This document shows positions 1-8,147 of a stretch of DNA of 39,254 nucleotides, piece by piece. Location of the stretch: contig JAUHZF010000035.1 in assembly GCA_030426145.1 (NCBI GenBank), forward strand, positions 1 to 39,254. Reading direction: 5' to 3'. Each line of letters starts with the position of its first letter. Position 1 is the stretch's first letter. This DNA comes from Polyangia bacterium (lineage in GTDB: Bacteria > Myxococcota_A > Polyangia > Polyangiales > Polyangiaceae). The translations under genes were made by a program, and so were the position numbers. A model generated the notes under the pieces. The model was not told where the DNA came from, searched no databases, and saw only the letters and a list, made by a program, of their open reading frames with translations.

Positions 1-143
1 AAGCGCTCATGTTCACCGCCACCGACGAGGTACCCCACGACCACGACGCCCGGCAGTTCTTGGCCCCCACCAGCATGCGCGACGTCGAGCCCAACACGCA
101 TGTGTGGCTGCGCTTCGCCCAACTCGACGACAGGAGCAACTGA
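1..143 (+). CDS. drmA: C-terminal end of a probable DrmA (DISARM helicase), cut by the window edge
   Basis: An open frame with codons starting at base 3 runs in from the left edge and stops with TGA at 141-143. It gives about 46 residues, including RQFLAPTSMRDVEPNTHVWL and ending in DDRSN. The stop shares its last base with the ATG of the next gene (TGATG), so the two are translationally coupled. The fragment is too short to show a domain. The DrmA call rests on position: in DISARM operons the large helicase drmA directly precedes drmB and drmC, which follow here. The helicase motifs, and any drmD/drmE or methyltransferase gene, would lie left of the window. Confidence 0.6.
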   Translation, partial: ALMFTATDEVPHDHDARQFLAPTSMRDVEPNTHVWLRFAQLDDRSN

Positions 144-2035
144 TGGCCCGAGGAGGAAAAGGCGGCAAGAAGCGCCAGAAGAAGTGGCCCGACGGCCACA
201 TCCGCCAGAGCCAGCTCATCACCACCTTCGGCCCCGGCTCGATGGTCGACCTCGTCGACCGCGCCGTCATCATCGGGGGCCTCGAGCACTGGGGCTACGG
301 AAAGGCGTCCGAAGGCGAGGTGCTCGACGACCCCCGCCTCCGGCGCTCCCTCATCCCGCGCCTCAAGGCCCTCGACCCCGACCTCGACCTCGCCCGCGAG
401 AGCTACTTCCGCAAGGCGCCCGAGGGCGACAACAGCGACCCCTACCCCAACGTGGGTATCCGGGCGCTGGAGTTCCCACGGTGGTTCGTGTGCCAAGGCT
501 GCCACCGCCTGGCGAGTGCCATCGACGCCTTCGAGACCAAGCGGGGCCGCTACCGCCACCAGTGCGGGCGCAACAAGTCGTCCCACGCCGTGCCCGTCCG
601 CTTCGTCGCCGCCTGCAAGAAGGGCCACATCACCGACTGGCCCTGGAAGGCCTTCGCCCACCTCGACCGCGAAGGCGGCGTCTGCGACCGCGCCGAGCTC
701 TACCTCTACGAGGGCGGCACCGGTGACTTCTCGAAGATTCGGGTCCAGTGCAAGAACTGCGACAGCGGCCAGTTCATGAACAAGGCGATGGTCGGCAGCC
801 TCTTCGACTGCAAGGGCCACCGCCCTTGGCTCGGTGGCAAGGCGGCCAACGAAGACTGCGATCAGCAGCTCAAGCTCCTCGTGCGCACCGCCTCCAACGC
901 CTACTTCTCGCAAGTGGTCACAGCGCTGCGTCTGCCCGACCCCGACCCCAATCCGCTGCAGCTCCGCGTCCGGGAGAAGAAGAACTGGGACGTCCTAAAG
1001 AATGCCCAGGGCGAGTCGATGGTGCAGATGTTCATGCAATCCATCGACTTCCTCCGTGAGGCGTTCGACGGGCACTCCGCCGCCGACGTCTTCCTCGCGG
1101 TGAAGGCCGAGCGAGACGCCGAGGCAGGACAGCAAAGCCGCCCGCTCCGGTCGGCCGAGTTCGAGCGCATCACAACTTCACCGTTGGAACAGAAGGGGCA
1201 AATTGCGCCCAAGGACGCCCAGTTCGCCGCCTATCGAGTCCCCGCTGCCCACATCGATCTTCCGCGGGGCGTGTCGCAACTCATCGTCGTCCCCGAGCTC
1301 CGCGAGATTCGTGTTCAGGTCAGCTTCAGCCGCTTCGACTCCATCAGCGCCAACCTCCAAGGCGAGTTCGACTACGAGGGCCGGGACGTAAGGCCCGCCC
1401 CGCTGACGATGCCCGGCGGCAACCAAAAATGGCTCCCCGCCGCCGAGGTAAGGGGCGAAGGCATCTTCATCCAGCTCGACGAAGACGCCGTCCAAGCCTG
1501 GGAGAACTCCAAGCCGGTTGTCGAGCGAAGCAAGAACCTGAAAGACGCCGCCCTCGCCGACGGCCGAGGGGACTTCCACGGCCCCCGCTTCTACATGCTG
1601 CACTCCCTGTCGCACCTGCTGATGACCGCCATCAGCCTCGAGTGCGGCTACTCGGCCAGCGCCCTCAAGGAGCGCCTCTACTGCAACCCGCCGGGCCTCG
1701 ACGAGCCCCCCATGGCCGCCATCCTCATCAGCACCGGCACCACGGGTAGCGAGGGCACGCTGGGTGGACTCGTGGAGGAGGGCCGTCGCCTCCGCCACCA
1801 CCTCCGCGAAGCCTGGGAGATGGGCCGCCTCTGCTCCAACGACCCCGTCTGCGCCGCCCACGACCCGTCGAGCGAAGGCAGCGACCGCCGCACCGAAGGC
1901 GCCGCCTGCCACGGCTGCCTCTACATCGCCGAGTGCTCCTGCGAGCGCTTCAACCGCTACCTCGACCGGGCCTTGGTCGTCCCCACCATCGGCAACGACC
2001 CCGACATCGCCTTCTTCAAGGAGCGCCCGTGGTGA
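143..2035 (+). CDS. drmB: DrmB, DUF1998-family DISARM protein
   Basis: This 630-residue protein matches the DrmB/DUF1998 family of the DISARM anti-phage system. In DISARM, DrmB pairs with the helicase DrmA, and the complex acts on incoming phage DNA. A Lys/Arg-rich start leads to RQSQLITTFGPGSMVDL at residues 21-37, the hallmark opening of the family. Cysteine pairs follow (CQGC, ACKKGH, CKNC), suggesting a zinc-binding region in the first 250 residues. The C-terminal DUF1998 part has FYMLHSLSHLLM followed by a Cys cluster (CSNDPVC, ACHGC, AECSCE). The start is the ATG at 143, which has AGGAG six bases upstream inside the preceding gene; the GTG at 104 is in frame but less likely. The stop overlaps the GTG of the next gene (GTGA). 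Confidence 0.9.
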   Translation: MARGGKGGKKRQKKWPDGHIRQSQLITTFGPGSMVDLVDRAVIIGGLEHWGYGKASEGEVLDDPRLRRSLIPRLKALDPDLDLARESYFRKAPEGDNSDPYPNVGIRALEFPRWFVCQGCHRLASAIDAFETKRGRYRHQCGRNKSSHAVPVRFVAACKKGHITDWPWKAFAHLDREGGVCDRAELYLYEGGTGDFSKIRVQCKNCDSGQFMNKAMVGSLFDCKGHRPWLGGKAANEDCDQQLKLLVRTASNAYFSQVVTALRLPDPDPNPLQLRVREKKNWDVLKNAQGESMVQMFMQSIDFLREAFDGHSAADVFLAVKAERDAEAGQQSRPLRSAEFERITTSPLEQKGQIAPKDAQFAAYRVPAAHIDLPRGVSQLIVVPELREIRVQVSFSRFDSISANLQGEFDYEGRDVRPAPLTMPGGNQKWLPAAEVRGEGIFIQLDEDAVQAWENSKPVVERSKNLKDAALADGRGDFHGPRFYMLHSLSHLLMTAISLECGYSASALKERLYCNPPGLDEPPMAAILISTGTTGSEGTLGGLVEEGRRLRHHLREAWEMGRLCSNDPVCAAHDPSSEGSDRRTEGAACHGCLYIAECSCERFNRYLDRALVVPTIGNDPDIAFFKERPW

Positions 2036-2832
2036 GCACCACGAAGCCCGCGGCCCGCTCGACCCTCACCGAGGTCAGCACCACCACCCTCGAGCGCCTC
2101 CGCGACGCCATCGACTCCGGCAAGCTCACGACCCCCATCAGTCGGTCCGGACTGGTTAGCTTCGGCATTCGCAACCAGCTCGACGCCATCGACGCCGCAC
2201 TGACGGGGCACCCTAGGCTGGCGTGCCTATCCATCCTCGATGTCACACTGGCCGAGCGGAAGGAGAACGCGCGGCCTGCCCCGGAGCTGGTGTGGACGGG
2301 GCCCGAGGGGCACGGGGCCACGGCTCGAGACACCGCCGTCGTTCTCCGCGAGCTCTTCAAGAGCGCCCGAGAACACGTCATCCTCGGCGGCTGCTACTTC
2401 ACCAACGCCAAGACGGTCCTCAAGCCGCTCTACGACGCGATGGTCGAGCACGGCGCGCAGGCGACCTTCTTCGTCAACGTCGCCTCCCCCGACAAGGCGA
2501 CCGACCCACCGGAGAAGCACGCCCAAGACGCGATGGCCGCCTTCCTCGCCGACAACTGGCCCTTCGGCCCGCCGTACCCGACCCTCTACTGCGACAACCG
2601 CGTCATCGACCCGAAGCACAACACGCTGCTCCACGCGAAGTGCGTCGTGGTCGACGGCAAGCGAGCCTTCGTCTCCAGCGCCAACTTCACCTTCTCAGGA
2701 CAAGAGCGGAACATCGAGGTGGGTGTGCTTCTCGACGACCCCATCTTCTCGAGGCACCTGGCCTCGCAGTGGATGTCGCTGGTCGGGGCGGGGCTGACGC
2801 TGAAGTCCACCGCGCTGGGGCAGGTGCCATGA
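2032..2832 (+). CDS. drmC: DrmC, phospholipase D-fold DISARM protein
   Basis: A 266-residue protein starting at GTG 2032, which overlaps the drmB stop as GTGA. It carries one clear HKD motif, HAKCVVVD, with His201, Lys203 and Asp208, followed by SSANFTFSGQERNIEVG, typical of PLD-superfamily nucleases. The first half contains a weaker equivalent region (HVILGGCYFTNAKTVLKPLY) without a full HKD, as is usual for DrmC. DrmC is part of the DISARM core, although published work on one system found it not strictly required for protection. Gene order drmA-drmB-drmC is as expected. The gene ends in GCAGGTGCCATGAG, a sequence repeated almost exactly at 4395-4408 (see findings). Confidence 0.88.
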   Translation: MSTTKPAARSTLTEVSTTTLERLRDAIDSGKLTTPISRSGLVSFGIRNQLDAIDAALTGHPRLACLSILDVTLAERKENARPAPELVWTGPEGHGATARDTAVVLRELFKSAREHVILGGCYFTNAKTVLKPLYDAMVEHGAQATFFVNVASPDKATDPPEKHAQDAMAAFLADNWPFGPPYPTLYCDNRVIDPKHNTLLHAKCVVVDGKRAFVSSANFTFSGQERNIEVGVLLDDPIFSRHLASQWMSLVGAGLTLKSTALGQVP

Positions 2833-2833
2833 G
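2820..2833 (+). repeat. Left copy of a 14-bp direct repeat flanking the lipoprotein gene
   Basis: GCAGGTGCCATGAG spans the last codons and stop of drmC. Its partner at 4395-4408 reads GCAGGTGCCGTGAG, 13 of 14 bases identical. The two copies bracket the only gene in the left cluster that does not look like a defence gene. Confidence 0.6.
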
Positions 2834-3004
2834 CAACGCGGCACACCCGGGCCTCGCGCGGCGACGAGACACCAACACCCGGTGCCCACACACCATCACC
2901 GGCGCGAGCCATCTCCCGTGGATAGTTCGTCAAGCGCCGCAGGCACCGACAAGGATGAACCCGAACCCACGGACTCGAAGGAGCCCGGTTCCGAAGATGT
3001 CACG

Positions 3005-4195
3005 ATGATGAGAAGAAGAAGGACACTCAACCCGAAGCTAAACCGCGCCCAAGCCAGTCAGGCCCTTCCTGTCAGGCCCCCCATCCGTCTCTCTTGCACA
3101 ATCGCAATGCTTGGCCTGGCCCTTGCCATCATGGCGTGCAAAGAGGAGCCCACCAAGGAACCGCCGCCGACAGTGGCAAGTATTGAAGTGGCCGCCATGC
3201 CGTCGTCTCTTCGCGCTGGGGCCTCCGTCGCGCTGTCCGCAGTGCCGCTAAGCGAGGCCGGCTCGCCGCTCACAGGCCGCAAGGTGGAGTGGAAGAGCTC
3301 CCAACCAGATGTTCTCGCCATCGCCAGTGCGTCCGCCGAAGCGAGAAAACCCGGAAAGGCGACGGTGACTGCTACAGTGGACGGAGTAACCTCCTCGCGA
3401 GAGATTCGGGTCATTCATCCCTTGGTTGGATGGTGGCAGGCGACGAACCCGGGTCGCTGGGTGTTCGAGGTCCGTAGCGTTGGTGACACTGATGAAGTTG
3501 AGGCCATTCTTCGCGGCTTCAGCCTCGGCGAATGGATGACTGGAATGTCCCGAGTCTACTGGCACAACGACGGGGGCAAAGAATGCATCCTGCGCCACGA
3601 AAAGCCCGGGCGCATCTTCTTCAGCAGCATCAAGAAGGTTTCTAAAAACGAGTGGAGGGCGGAGGAGGAGGATCCGCAGTACTCCATCTATCGTGGAGGC
3701 CGGCGCTGCACGACCAAAGATTCGGTGCGCAACCAGATTTCCATCCGCCTTGAAGGGCCGGACGCTCTCTTGAAGACGAATCTGACGAAGGGCCATGACC
3801 CGACACCATATCGGCGCGTTGACCCCGAAACTGCCCAGGCCATGCTGGCCGGGAAGCCCTCAACGAAGAAGACTCCCGCGGGTGAAGTAACGACACTTCA
3901 CAGTGTGGTCGAGCTCAAGAAGAACCCCGAAGGCTACAAGGGCAAGACGATTAAAATCGTCTCCCATTACTCGGGCCGCAAACTATCAAACGATGTGGGT
4001 CGAAGCACGGGGGCCCCCTTCGAGGCGCACGACTTTGCCGGCAACACAGTCAGGTTCCGCGTTCTTATTCCCGAGGGGTATGACGTGACCAAGCTCACGG
4101 CCGACAAGGCCCTTGTTCTTACCTTCACTAGCGAGGAGGGGTCTCTCACGAAAGGTAACAAGCTTGTCTCACTATCAGACTGGGACGACGAATAA
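3005..4195 (+). CDS. Lipoprotein with bacterial Ig-like (BIG2) domain
   Basis: About 396 residues from ATG 3005. A basic N-terminus (MMRRRRTLNPKLNR) leads to a hydrophobic stretch and the lipobox-like LAIMAC at about residue 40, followed by an acidic/proline linker, so it is probably an exported lipoprotein. A BIG2-like domain follows at about residues 55-140 (VASIEVAAMPSSLRAGASV, VEWKSSQPDVLAI, GKATVTATVDG). The middle part (WWQATNPGRWVFEVR) is not recognised. A C-terminal module (VVELKKNPEGYKGKTIKIVS) may be OB-like. In-frame starts at 2882 and 3107 are alternatives. The gene is visibly richer in A/T than its neighbours, sits in 170-200 bp non-coding margins unlike the overlapping genes around it, and has no evident defence role. 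It appears to be an insertion. Confidence 0.75.
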   Translation: MMRRRRTLNPKLNRAQASQALPVRPPIRLSCTIAMLGLALAIMACKEEPTKEPPPTVASIEVAAMPSSLRAGASVALSAVPLSEAGSPLTGRKVEWKSSQPDVLAIASASAEARKPGKATVTATVDGVTSSREIRVIHPLVGWWQATNPGRWVFEVRSVGDTDEVEAILRGFSLGEWMTGMSRVYWHNDGGKECILRHEKPGRIFFSSIKKVSKNEWRAEEEDPQYSIYRGGRRCTTKDSVRNQISIRLEGPDALLKTNLTKGHDPTPYRRVDPETAQAMLAGKPSTKKTPAGEVTTLHSVVELKKNPEGYKGKTIKIVSHYSGRKLSNDVGRSTGAPFEAHDFAGNTVRFRVLIPEGYDVTKLTADKALVLTFTSEEGSLTKGNKLVSLSDWDDE

Positions 4196-4403
4196 CCGTC
4201 CGAGGGGAACCCACAATGAGGCAGATGCACCACCGCGCGCAACGTGCCGGGAACGACTGGCTTGGTCCGCCCGAGCGAGGGAAGGGGACCCTGGAGTCCC
4301 ATGCGGCACCATCAACCTCTCGAGACGCACGACAGGTATCTGGCGGACCGTCACTCGCAAGAGCCGGGCGACCGCTTAGGGACACCGGCCAAGAGCAGGT
4401 GCC
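4196..4403. other. Spacer between lipoprotein gene and nuclease gene
   Basis: About 208 bp without a convincing gene. An open frame at 4216-4407 (63 codons) ends in a Gln-Val-Pro stop just as drmC does, because the two ends share the direct repeat; it otherwise looks non-coding. No strong promoter was recognised, although one here could drive the downstream cassette independently. Confidence 0.45.
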
Positions 4404-4408
4404 GTGAG
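4395..4408 (+). repeat. Right copy of the 14-bp direct repeat
   Basis: GCAGGTGCCGTGAG matches 2820-2833 at 13 of 14 positions. It contains the GTG start of the nuclease gene at 4404. If the segment between the repeats were removed, the drmC stop would overlap this GTG as GTGA, the coupling style used elsewhere in the operon. Confidence 0.6.
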
Positions 4409-5096
4409 GGTGGCAAACGACGAGCAAGCCCTTGCCCAGATGGTGGAGGAGTGGGAGTACATCGAAAGCGCTTCGCTGAATCAGGTCTTGAGTGAATGGA
4501 ACGTCGCCTTCGAGACGCTGGCGCGAGAGGAGTCTGAGCTCCGCGCTCGGGGTGACTGGGTTCGAGGACCGGCCGACATGTTCGGTGTGCTCGGTCACTC
4601 CCGTGCCGAGGTACGGCACACCAAGCTCGTCGCCTGGCTCCTCGACCCCGTCGCTAGGCACGGCCTCGGCACACGCTTCCTCGAGCTGATGCTTGAACGG
4701 GTGTACCCGGGCGAGCAGTTCGACGACCTCGACCGGGCAGAGCCGGCATGTGAGGTCGTTCGCGGCCCTTGCCGAGCCGACATCATCGTCTGGGGCCCCG
4801 GCTTCACCATCGTCATCGAGGCCAAGGTCGACGCCGAGGAGGGGCGGCGCCAGTGCGACGAGCAGTACGAACAGTTCGCCGATGAGCCAGGAAGCCGCTT
4901 CATCTTCCTAACCCCGCGGGGGCGACAGCCCCGAACCGCGACCGGTGACGCGGCCGAGGTCTGGCAGAAGCTCAGCTTCGCCGCTATCCGCGACGACCTG
5001 TGCACGGCGATGACAGAGACGACTCCAGGCCCTGCCCGGCGCGTCGCCGAAGACTACCTGGTGACCCTCGAGAGAGAATTCCCATGGCCGAGCTGA
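4404..5096 (+). CDS. PD-(D/E)XK nuclease superfamily protein
   Basis: A 230-residue protein with a recognisable PD-(D/E)XK core. RADIIVWG carries Asp126, and VIEAKVD carries Glu139 and Lys141, the usual D...ExK metal site. The N-terminal half has EVRHTKLVAWLLDP and HGLGTRFLELML, the conserved motif of the PDDEXK_4-type family (E..HS..LAWLLDP..HG.G..FL). Such proteins are often found beside phage-defence genes and presumably cut DNA. The start is GTG 4404, inside the repeat shared with the drmC end; GTG 4410 is an alternative. The stop lies 13 bases inside the next gene. It heads a compact run of four or five overlapping genes, so it is likely the effector, or one of two effectors, of that unit. 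Substrate and trigger are unknown. Confidence 0.8.
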   Translation: MRVANDEQALAQMVEEWEYIESASLNQVLSEWNVAFETLAREESELRARGDWVRGPADMFGVLGHSRAEVRHTKLVAWLLDPVARHGLGTRFLELMLERVYPGEQFDDLDRAEPACEVVRGPCRADIIVWGPGFTIVIEAKVDAEEGRRQCDEQYEQFADEPGSRFIFLTPRGRQPRTATGDAAEVWQKLSFAAIRDDLCTAMTETTPGPARRVAEDYLVTLEREFPWPS

Positions 5097-5665
5097 GTGA
5101 CGAAAGAGTCCGCTTCTACCTGCGACACCGCGACCAGATTGAGACCTGGGCCGCCCTACGAAGCGAAGCCGCGGCGGCCATCGACACCGAGCTCGAGCGC
5201 ATCCGCGACGACATCGAGAGCCTTGCGGCCGACCTGGGCGACGACGTGCTTCTTCTCACGAAGATTGAGGGGGAGGCCTATCCACGCTTCCTGCTTCACC
5301 GCGAGAGCTGGAAGCAGAACGCCAACGACCCGGTCGTGAGCATCGCCCTCGAGTGGATGCGCGGGAAGACCTTCCTCAACGGGAACGCCTCCGCCTACGT
5401 CGGCATCCGCGTCACTGTGAAGGACCAAGCAACGCGGAAGCTTCGGACCAGCATCAAGGACGCCACCCAGACGCAGCGCTCCGAACGTGGGGACCGGGTC
5501 GGTCAGTGGTGGCCGTGTCTTCGGTACTGCCCATGCGTCGAGCCGTTCTGGGATGACTTCGAAACCTACAGGCGGCAGCTCCTCGGGGAGCTTCGCCACG
5601 CGTGGGAAGCGTACGACGCGCCGCTGGAGTCGGTTGTCCAGAGCGCGGAGCCACCCGGTGAGTGA
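5084..5665 (+). CDS. Unknown protein of the nuclease/DUF4209 cassette
   Basis: 193 residues from ATG 5084, overlapping the nuclease gene by 13 bases. I do not recognise the family. The N-terminal third is predicted helical and charged (YLRHRDQIETWAALRSEA, IDTELERIRDDIESLAADLG), possibly a short coiled coil. The rest has a beta-rich look with WMRGKTFLNGN and VGIRVTVKDQATRKLR, then a Trp/Cys-rich segment (GQWWPCLRYCPCVEPFWDDF) before a final helix. There is no signal peptide or membrane segment, so it is cytoplasmic. Its position between a nuclease and a HEPN-like protein suggests a partner, sensor or inhibitor in the same complex, but nothing in the sequence assigns a role. Confidence 0.75.
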   Translation: MAELSDERVRFYLRHRDQIETWAALRSEAAAAIDTELERIRDDIESLAADLGDDVLLLTKIEGEAYPRFLLHRESWKQNANDPVVSIALEWMRGKTFLNGNASAYVGIRVTVKDQATRKLRTSIKDATQTQRSERGDRVGQWWPCLRYCPCVEPFWDDFETYRRQLLGELRHAWEAYDAPLESVVQSAEPPGE

Positions 5666-7472
5666 CAGCGGTAACTCATCTGCGCCGAGGTGGTTGCCGG
5701 AGCAATGGGACTTCATCGACTGGGGCGCACTTGTCGGGGCAGCCCGTCGGCAAGACTACTTGAGCTACGCCATTGTCGTCCGAGACCTTGCGGGCGCAGA
5801 GGTAGACCCGCAGCGCCAGGCTGCGTTGGAGGTCCTCGCTTCGGTGCTCGAACTGCGGCCCCTTCATGGGCAGGAGTTCACGAACGAGGCACTCGGACCA
5901 GCTGACCGCTTCGCCGCACTCGACCGCGACGCTATTGCCGCGCTGGCGAAGCGAGCCAAGACAGTCGACCACCCCGCAATCCGAGCTCGGCTTCTTGACG
6001 TGGCGTGGCAGAAGAACCGGGCCTGCAGCCATGACGAGACCCGAGACGGGGTCATCTCGTATCTCGAAGCAGGACAAGCGCGCCTTACTGAGACCAGCTG
6101 GCCGTTGACCGTCGAGTTCTACGCTCGCGCGACCAGCATGGCAGCCAGCCTGGGGAAGAACGGTCCTGCTCTCCACGATGCGCTTTCCAAGGTCGAGGAG
6201 GCTATCCTCGAGGTTGGCGAAGACGACCCGCTCTTCCTGGTCAGCGGCCTGATGGGGATTCTGCTCCGGTTCCGGGCGGGTGATCCCAAGACCCTTTCCC
6301 GGTTGGCGAAGGACATCGCCAAGAAGGCGCTGAAGGGCGGGCCTGACGCAAGGACGCGTATGCCGCCCCCGGACTACGACCGAGCTCGCACCTACCTTCT
6401 CAAGGCGGCTCGGTGGCACGAGGTCGCCAACAAGACCAAGAAGGCGCGCGCAACGATGGTGCGCGTCGCGCGGTTGCACGAGGAAGAGGCCAAGGCCTAC
6501 CGGGAGCAAGGCGGTCATTCTCAGGAGGTCGCCTCTCTGGAGCAGGCAATCGGCACCCTGCGTGGCATGGGCGGACAAGCACAGCGCATCACAACGCTCC
6601 GGCGGAAGCTCCAGCGCGCTCAGCGCGCGATGGCCAAGGCGGCGCGGGGAAGCTTCAAATCCACTGTCCAGTCTACCCTGGACCTCTCCGACTCTGTGGC
6701 TCAGGCACGCGACCACGTACGCGGCAAGGTTGGACTCGATGCGCTGGTCTCGCTTTGCTCCCTCGTCCCGTCGCCCGACCCGGCCAAGCTGCGCGAGCAG
6801 GCCGTAGAGAATCTTCGAGAGAGCCCCTTCTACGCCTGGGTGCCAAAGGTCTCACTGAGCGAGATTGGTCGCCGGGTCCATCGTACCGAAGGGGTCGTCG
6901 ACGGTACCGACGCCGCACTCGACGGGGAGGTCCACCGCCTGCTGGCGTTCCAACAGCAACTTGTCGCCCTCGGCGCAGTCGTTCCCGCGGCCGCCCAGGT
7001 ACAACTAGAACTGGGGCTCCGCACGGAGGACTTCTTCGCCCTTGCGAGTGCGAGTTCCTTCGTTCCGGAAGGGCGGGAGATGTCGTTTGCCAACGGCCTC
7101 TCTGCCGGCATGAACGGAGACTTCGAAACAGCCGGCCAACTACTCCTCCCTCAGGTCGAAAATGCGGTGCGGCACCTGCTCGAGCGTGGAGGTGCCATCA
7201 CGACCACGCTTCCTAGTTCTGGCCTCCAGAATGAGCTCGACCTCAACGCGCTCGTCCGGTTGGACGAGTTTGTCGACCTATTCGGTGACGAGACGGCTTT
7301 CGAACTTCGAGGCCTGCTCACGGAGAAGGCGGGGACGAACCTGAGAAATGAGTGGGCCCACGGCCTCATCAGTGACGGCCGAGCGCTTCCTTTCTACGTC
7401 TACTTCTGGTGGCGAGTGCTCGCGTTTGTGCTGCTTCCAGTCGTGGAGACAAGCGCGAAGGAAAGCACGTGA
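5658..7472 (+). CDS. Large DUF4209-like protein with HEPN-type RNxxxHG motif
   Basis: 604 residues from GTG 5658, overlapping the preceding gene by 8 bases. Most of the protein is helical and charged, with TPR-like stretches in the middle (KAARWHEVANKTKKARATMV, LHEEEAKAYREQ, VASLEQAIGTLRG), as expected for a scaffold or sensor. Near the C-terminus, LRNEWAHGL places Arg563-Asn564 and His568-Gly569 in the RNxxxHG signature described for DUF4209. The R-x4-H spacing is also the catalytic signature of HEPN ribonucleases. A hydrophobic segment follows (YFWWRVLAFVLLP). Combining family and context, a plausible role is an RNase effector or nucleic-acid-binding partner triggered by infection. The DUF4209 match rests on the motif and its C-terminal placement only. 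Confidence 0.72.
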   Translation: MSDSGNSSAPRWLPEQWDFIDWGALVGAARRQDYLSYAIVVRDLAGAEVDPQRQAALEVLASVLELRPLHGQEFTNEALGPADRFAALDRDAIAALAKRAKTVDHPAIRARLLDVAWQKNRACSHDETRDGVISYLEAGQARLTETSWPLTVEFYARATSMAASLGKNGPALHDALSKVEEAILEVGEDDPLFLVSGLMGILLRFRAGDPKTLSRLAKDIAKKALKGGPDARTRMPPPDYDRARTYLLKAARWHEVANKTKKARATMVRVARLHEEEAKAYREQGGHSQEVASLEQAIGTLRGMGGQAQRITTLRRKLQRAQRAMAKAARGSFKSTVQSTLDLSDSVAQARDHVRGKVGLDALVSLCSLVPSPDPAKLREQAVENLRESPFYAWVPKVSLSEIGRRVHRTEGVVDGTDAALDGEVHRLLAFQQQLVALGAVVPAAAQVQLELGLRTEDFFALASASSFVPEGREMSFANGLSAGMNGDFETAGQLLLPQVENAVRHLLERGGAITTTLPSSGLQNELDLNALVRLDEFVDLFGDETAFELRGLLTEKAGTNLRNEWAHGLISDGRALPFYVYFWWRVLAFVLLPVVETSAKEST

Positions 7473-8116
7473 CCCCCTCGACCGTCTTGGACCTTACCGA
7501 GGAGCTTCGTCGGGAGGACGTTGACTGGAGCGCGCGGAACCCGGCGTTCTCAAACCAGTTTCCCGAGTGGGTGCGGGACATCCGTGAGGGAGTGTACCTC
7601 TCGACGTACTTCAACCCTTCAGCCGCACCAGTTCACGACAACAACCGCAAGGCGAAGGAGGTCATCCCGGGAGGTTGTGGAATGCTGAAGTATGGAAAGT
7701 TCGAGAACACCGGTGGCCGCTACGACGGAGCGCTGAAGCGCTTCCGTGAGACCTTCTGGCACATGAGGCGCGGCGGGAGTGCGGAGCCGCAGTGGCTTCA
7801 GCACGAACTGCTAGAGCTCGTGCTTGTGATGGACCTGTCAGCCTATCAGTGTGGCTCTTTCAGCATCGCTCGGGCAGTAGAGCCGATTTGGAACGGGACT
7901 ATCAATGCTTGGCTGAAGGCCAGGGGGTTGCTGGCGACCGGTCAAAAGCAGAGGGTCGAATCGCGGGTGCTCACACGAAAGCCCCCAACGATCTCAGAAC
8001 TGCAGGACCTACTTGGAGCGCTTGAGCAGGGCATCGCAACCCTCTGCAGCACGGCCTTGGCAGTAGACCAGGGTTTGGGCGCAGCACTGTCGCCCAGTGC
8101 GGCGTCCATCGATTGA
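7469..8116 (+). CDS. Unknown protein at the end of the nuclease/DUF4209 cassette
   Basis: 215 residues from GTG 7469, with a GTGA overlap with the DUF4209-like gene. I do not recognise the family. Visible features are an acidic N-terminus (VLDLTEELRREDVDW), a central block with several aromatic and glycine residues (YLSTYFNPSAAPVHDNNRKA, GGCGMLKYGKFENTGGRYDG), and a helical C-terminal half (LQHELLELVLVMDLSAYQ, ISELQDLLGALEQGIATL). It has no signal peptide or clear membrane span. The tight coupling means it is made with the HEPN-like protein and probably works with it. An antitoxin-like or sensor role is possible but not shown. Confidence 0.7.
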   Translation: MTPSTVLDLTEELRREDVDWSARNPAFSNQFPEWVRDIREGVYLSTYFNPSAAPVHDNNRKAKEVIPGGCGMLKYGKFENTGGRYDGALKRFRETFWHMRRGGSAEPQWLQHELLELVLVMDLSAYQCGSFSIARAVEPIWNGTINAWLKARGLLATGQKQRVESRVLTRKPPTISELQDLLGALEQGIATLCSTALAVDQGLGAALSPSAASID

Positions 8117-8147
8117 GGTTTCTGTATTGGCCGACTACGACTGGCGC

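Noticed and set aside
1178..1912. 244-codon minus-strand frame inside drmB
   Set aside because: Low-complexity Gly/Ala/Val-rich translation, antisense to a gene with strong family motifs.
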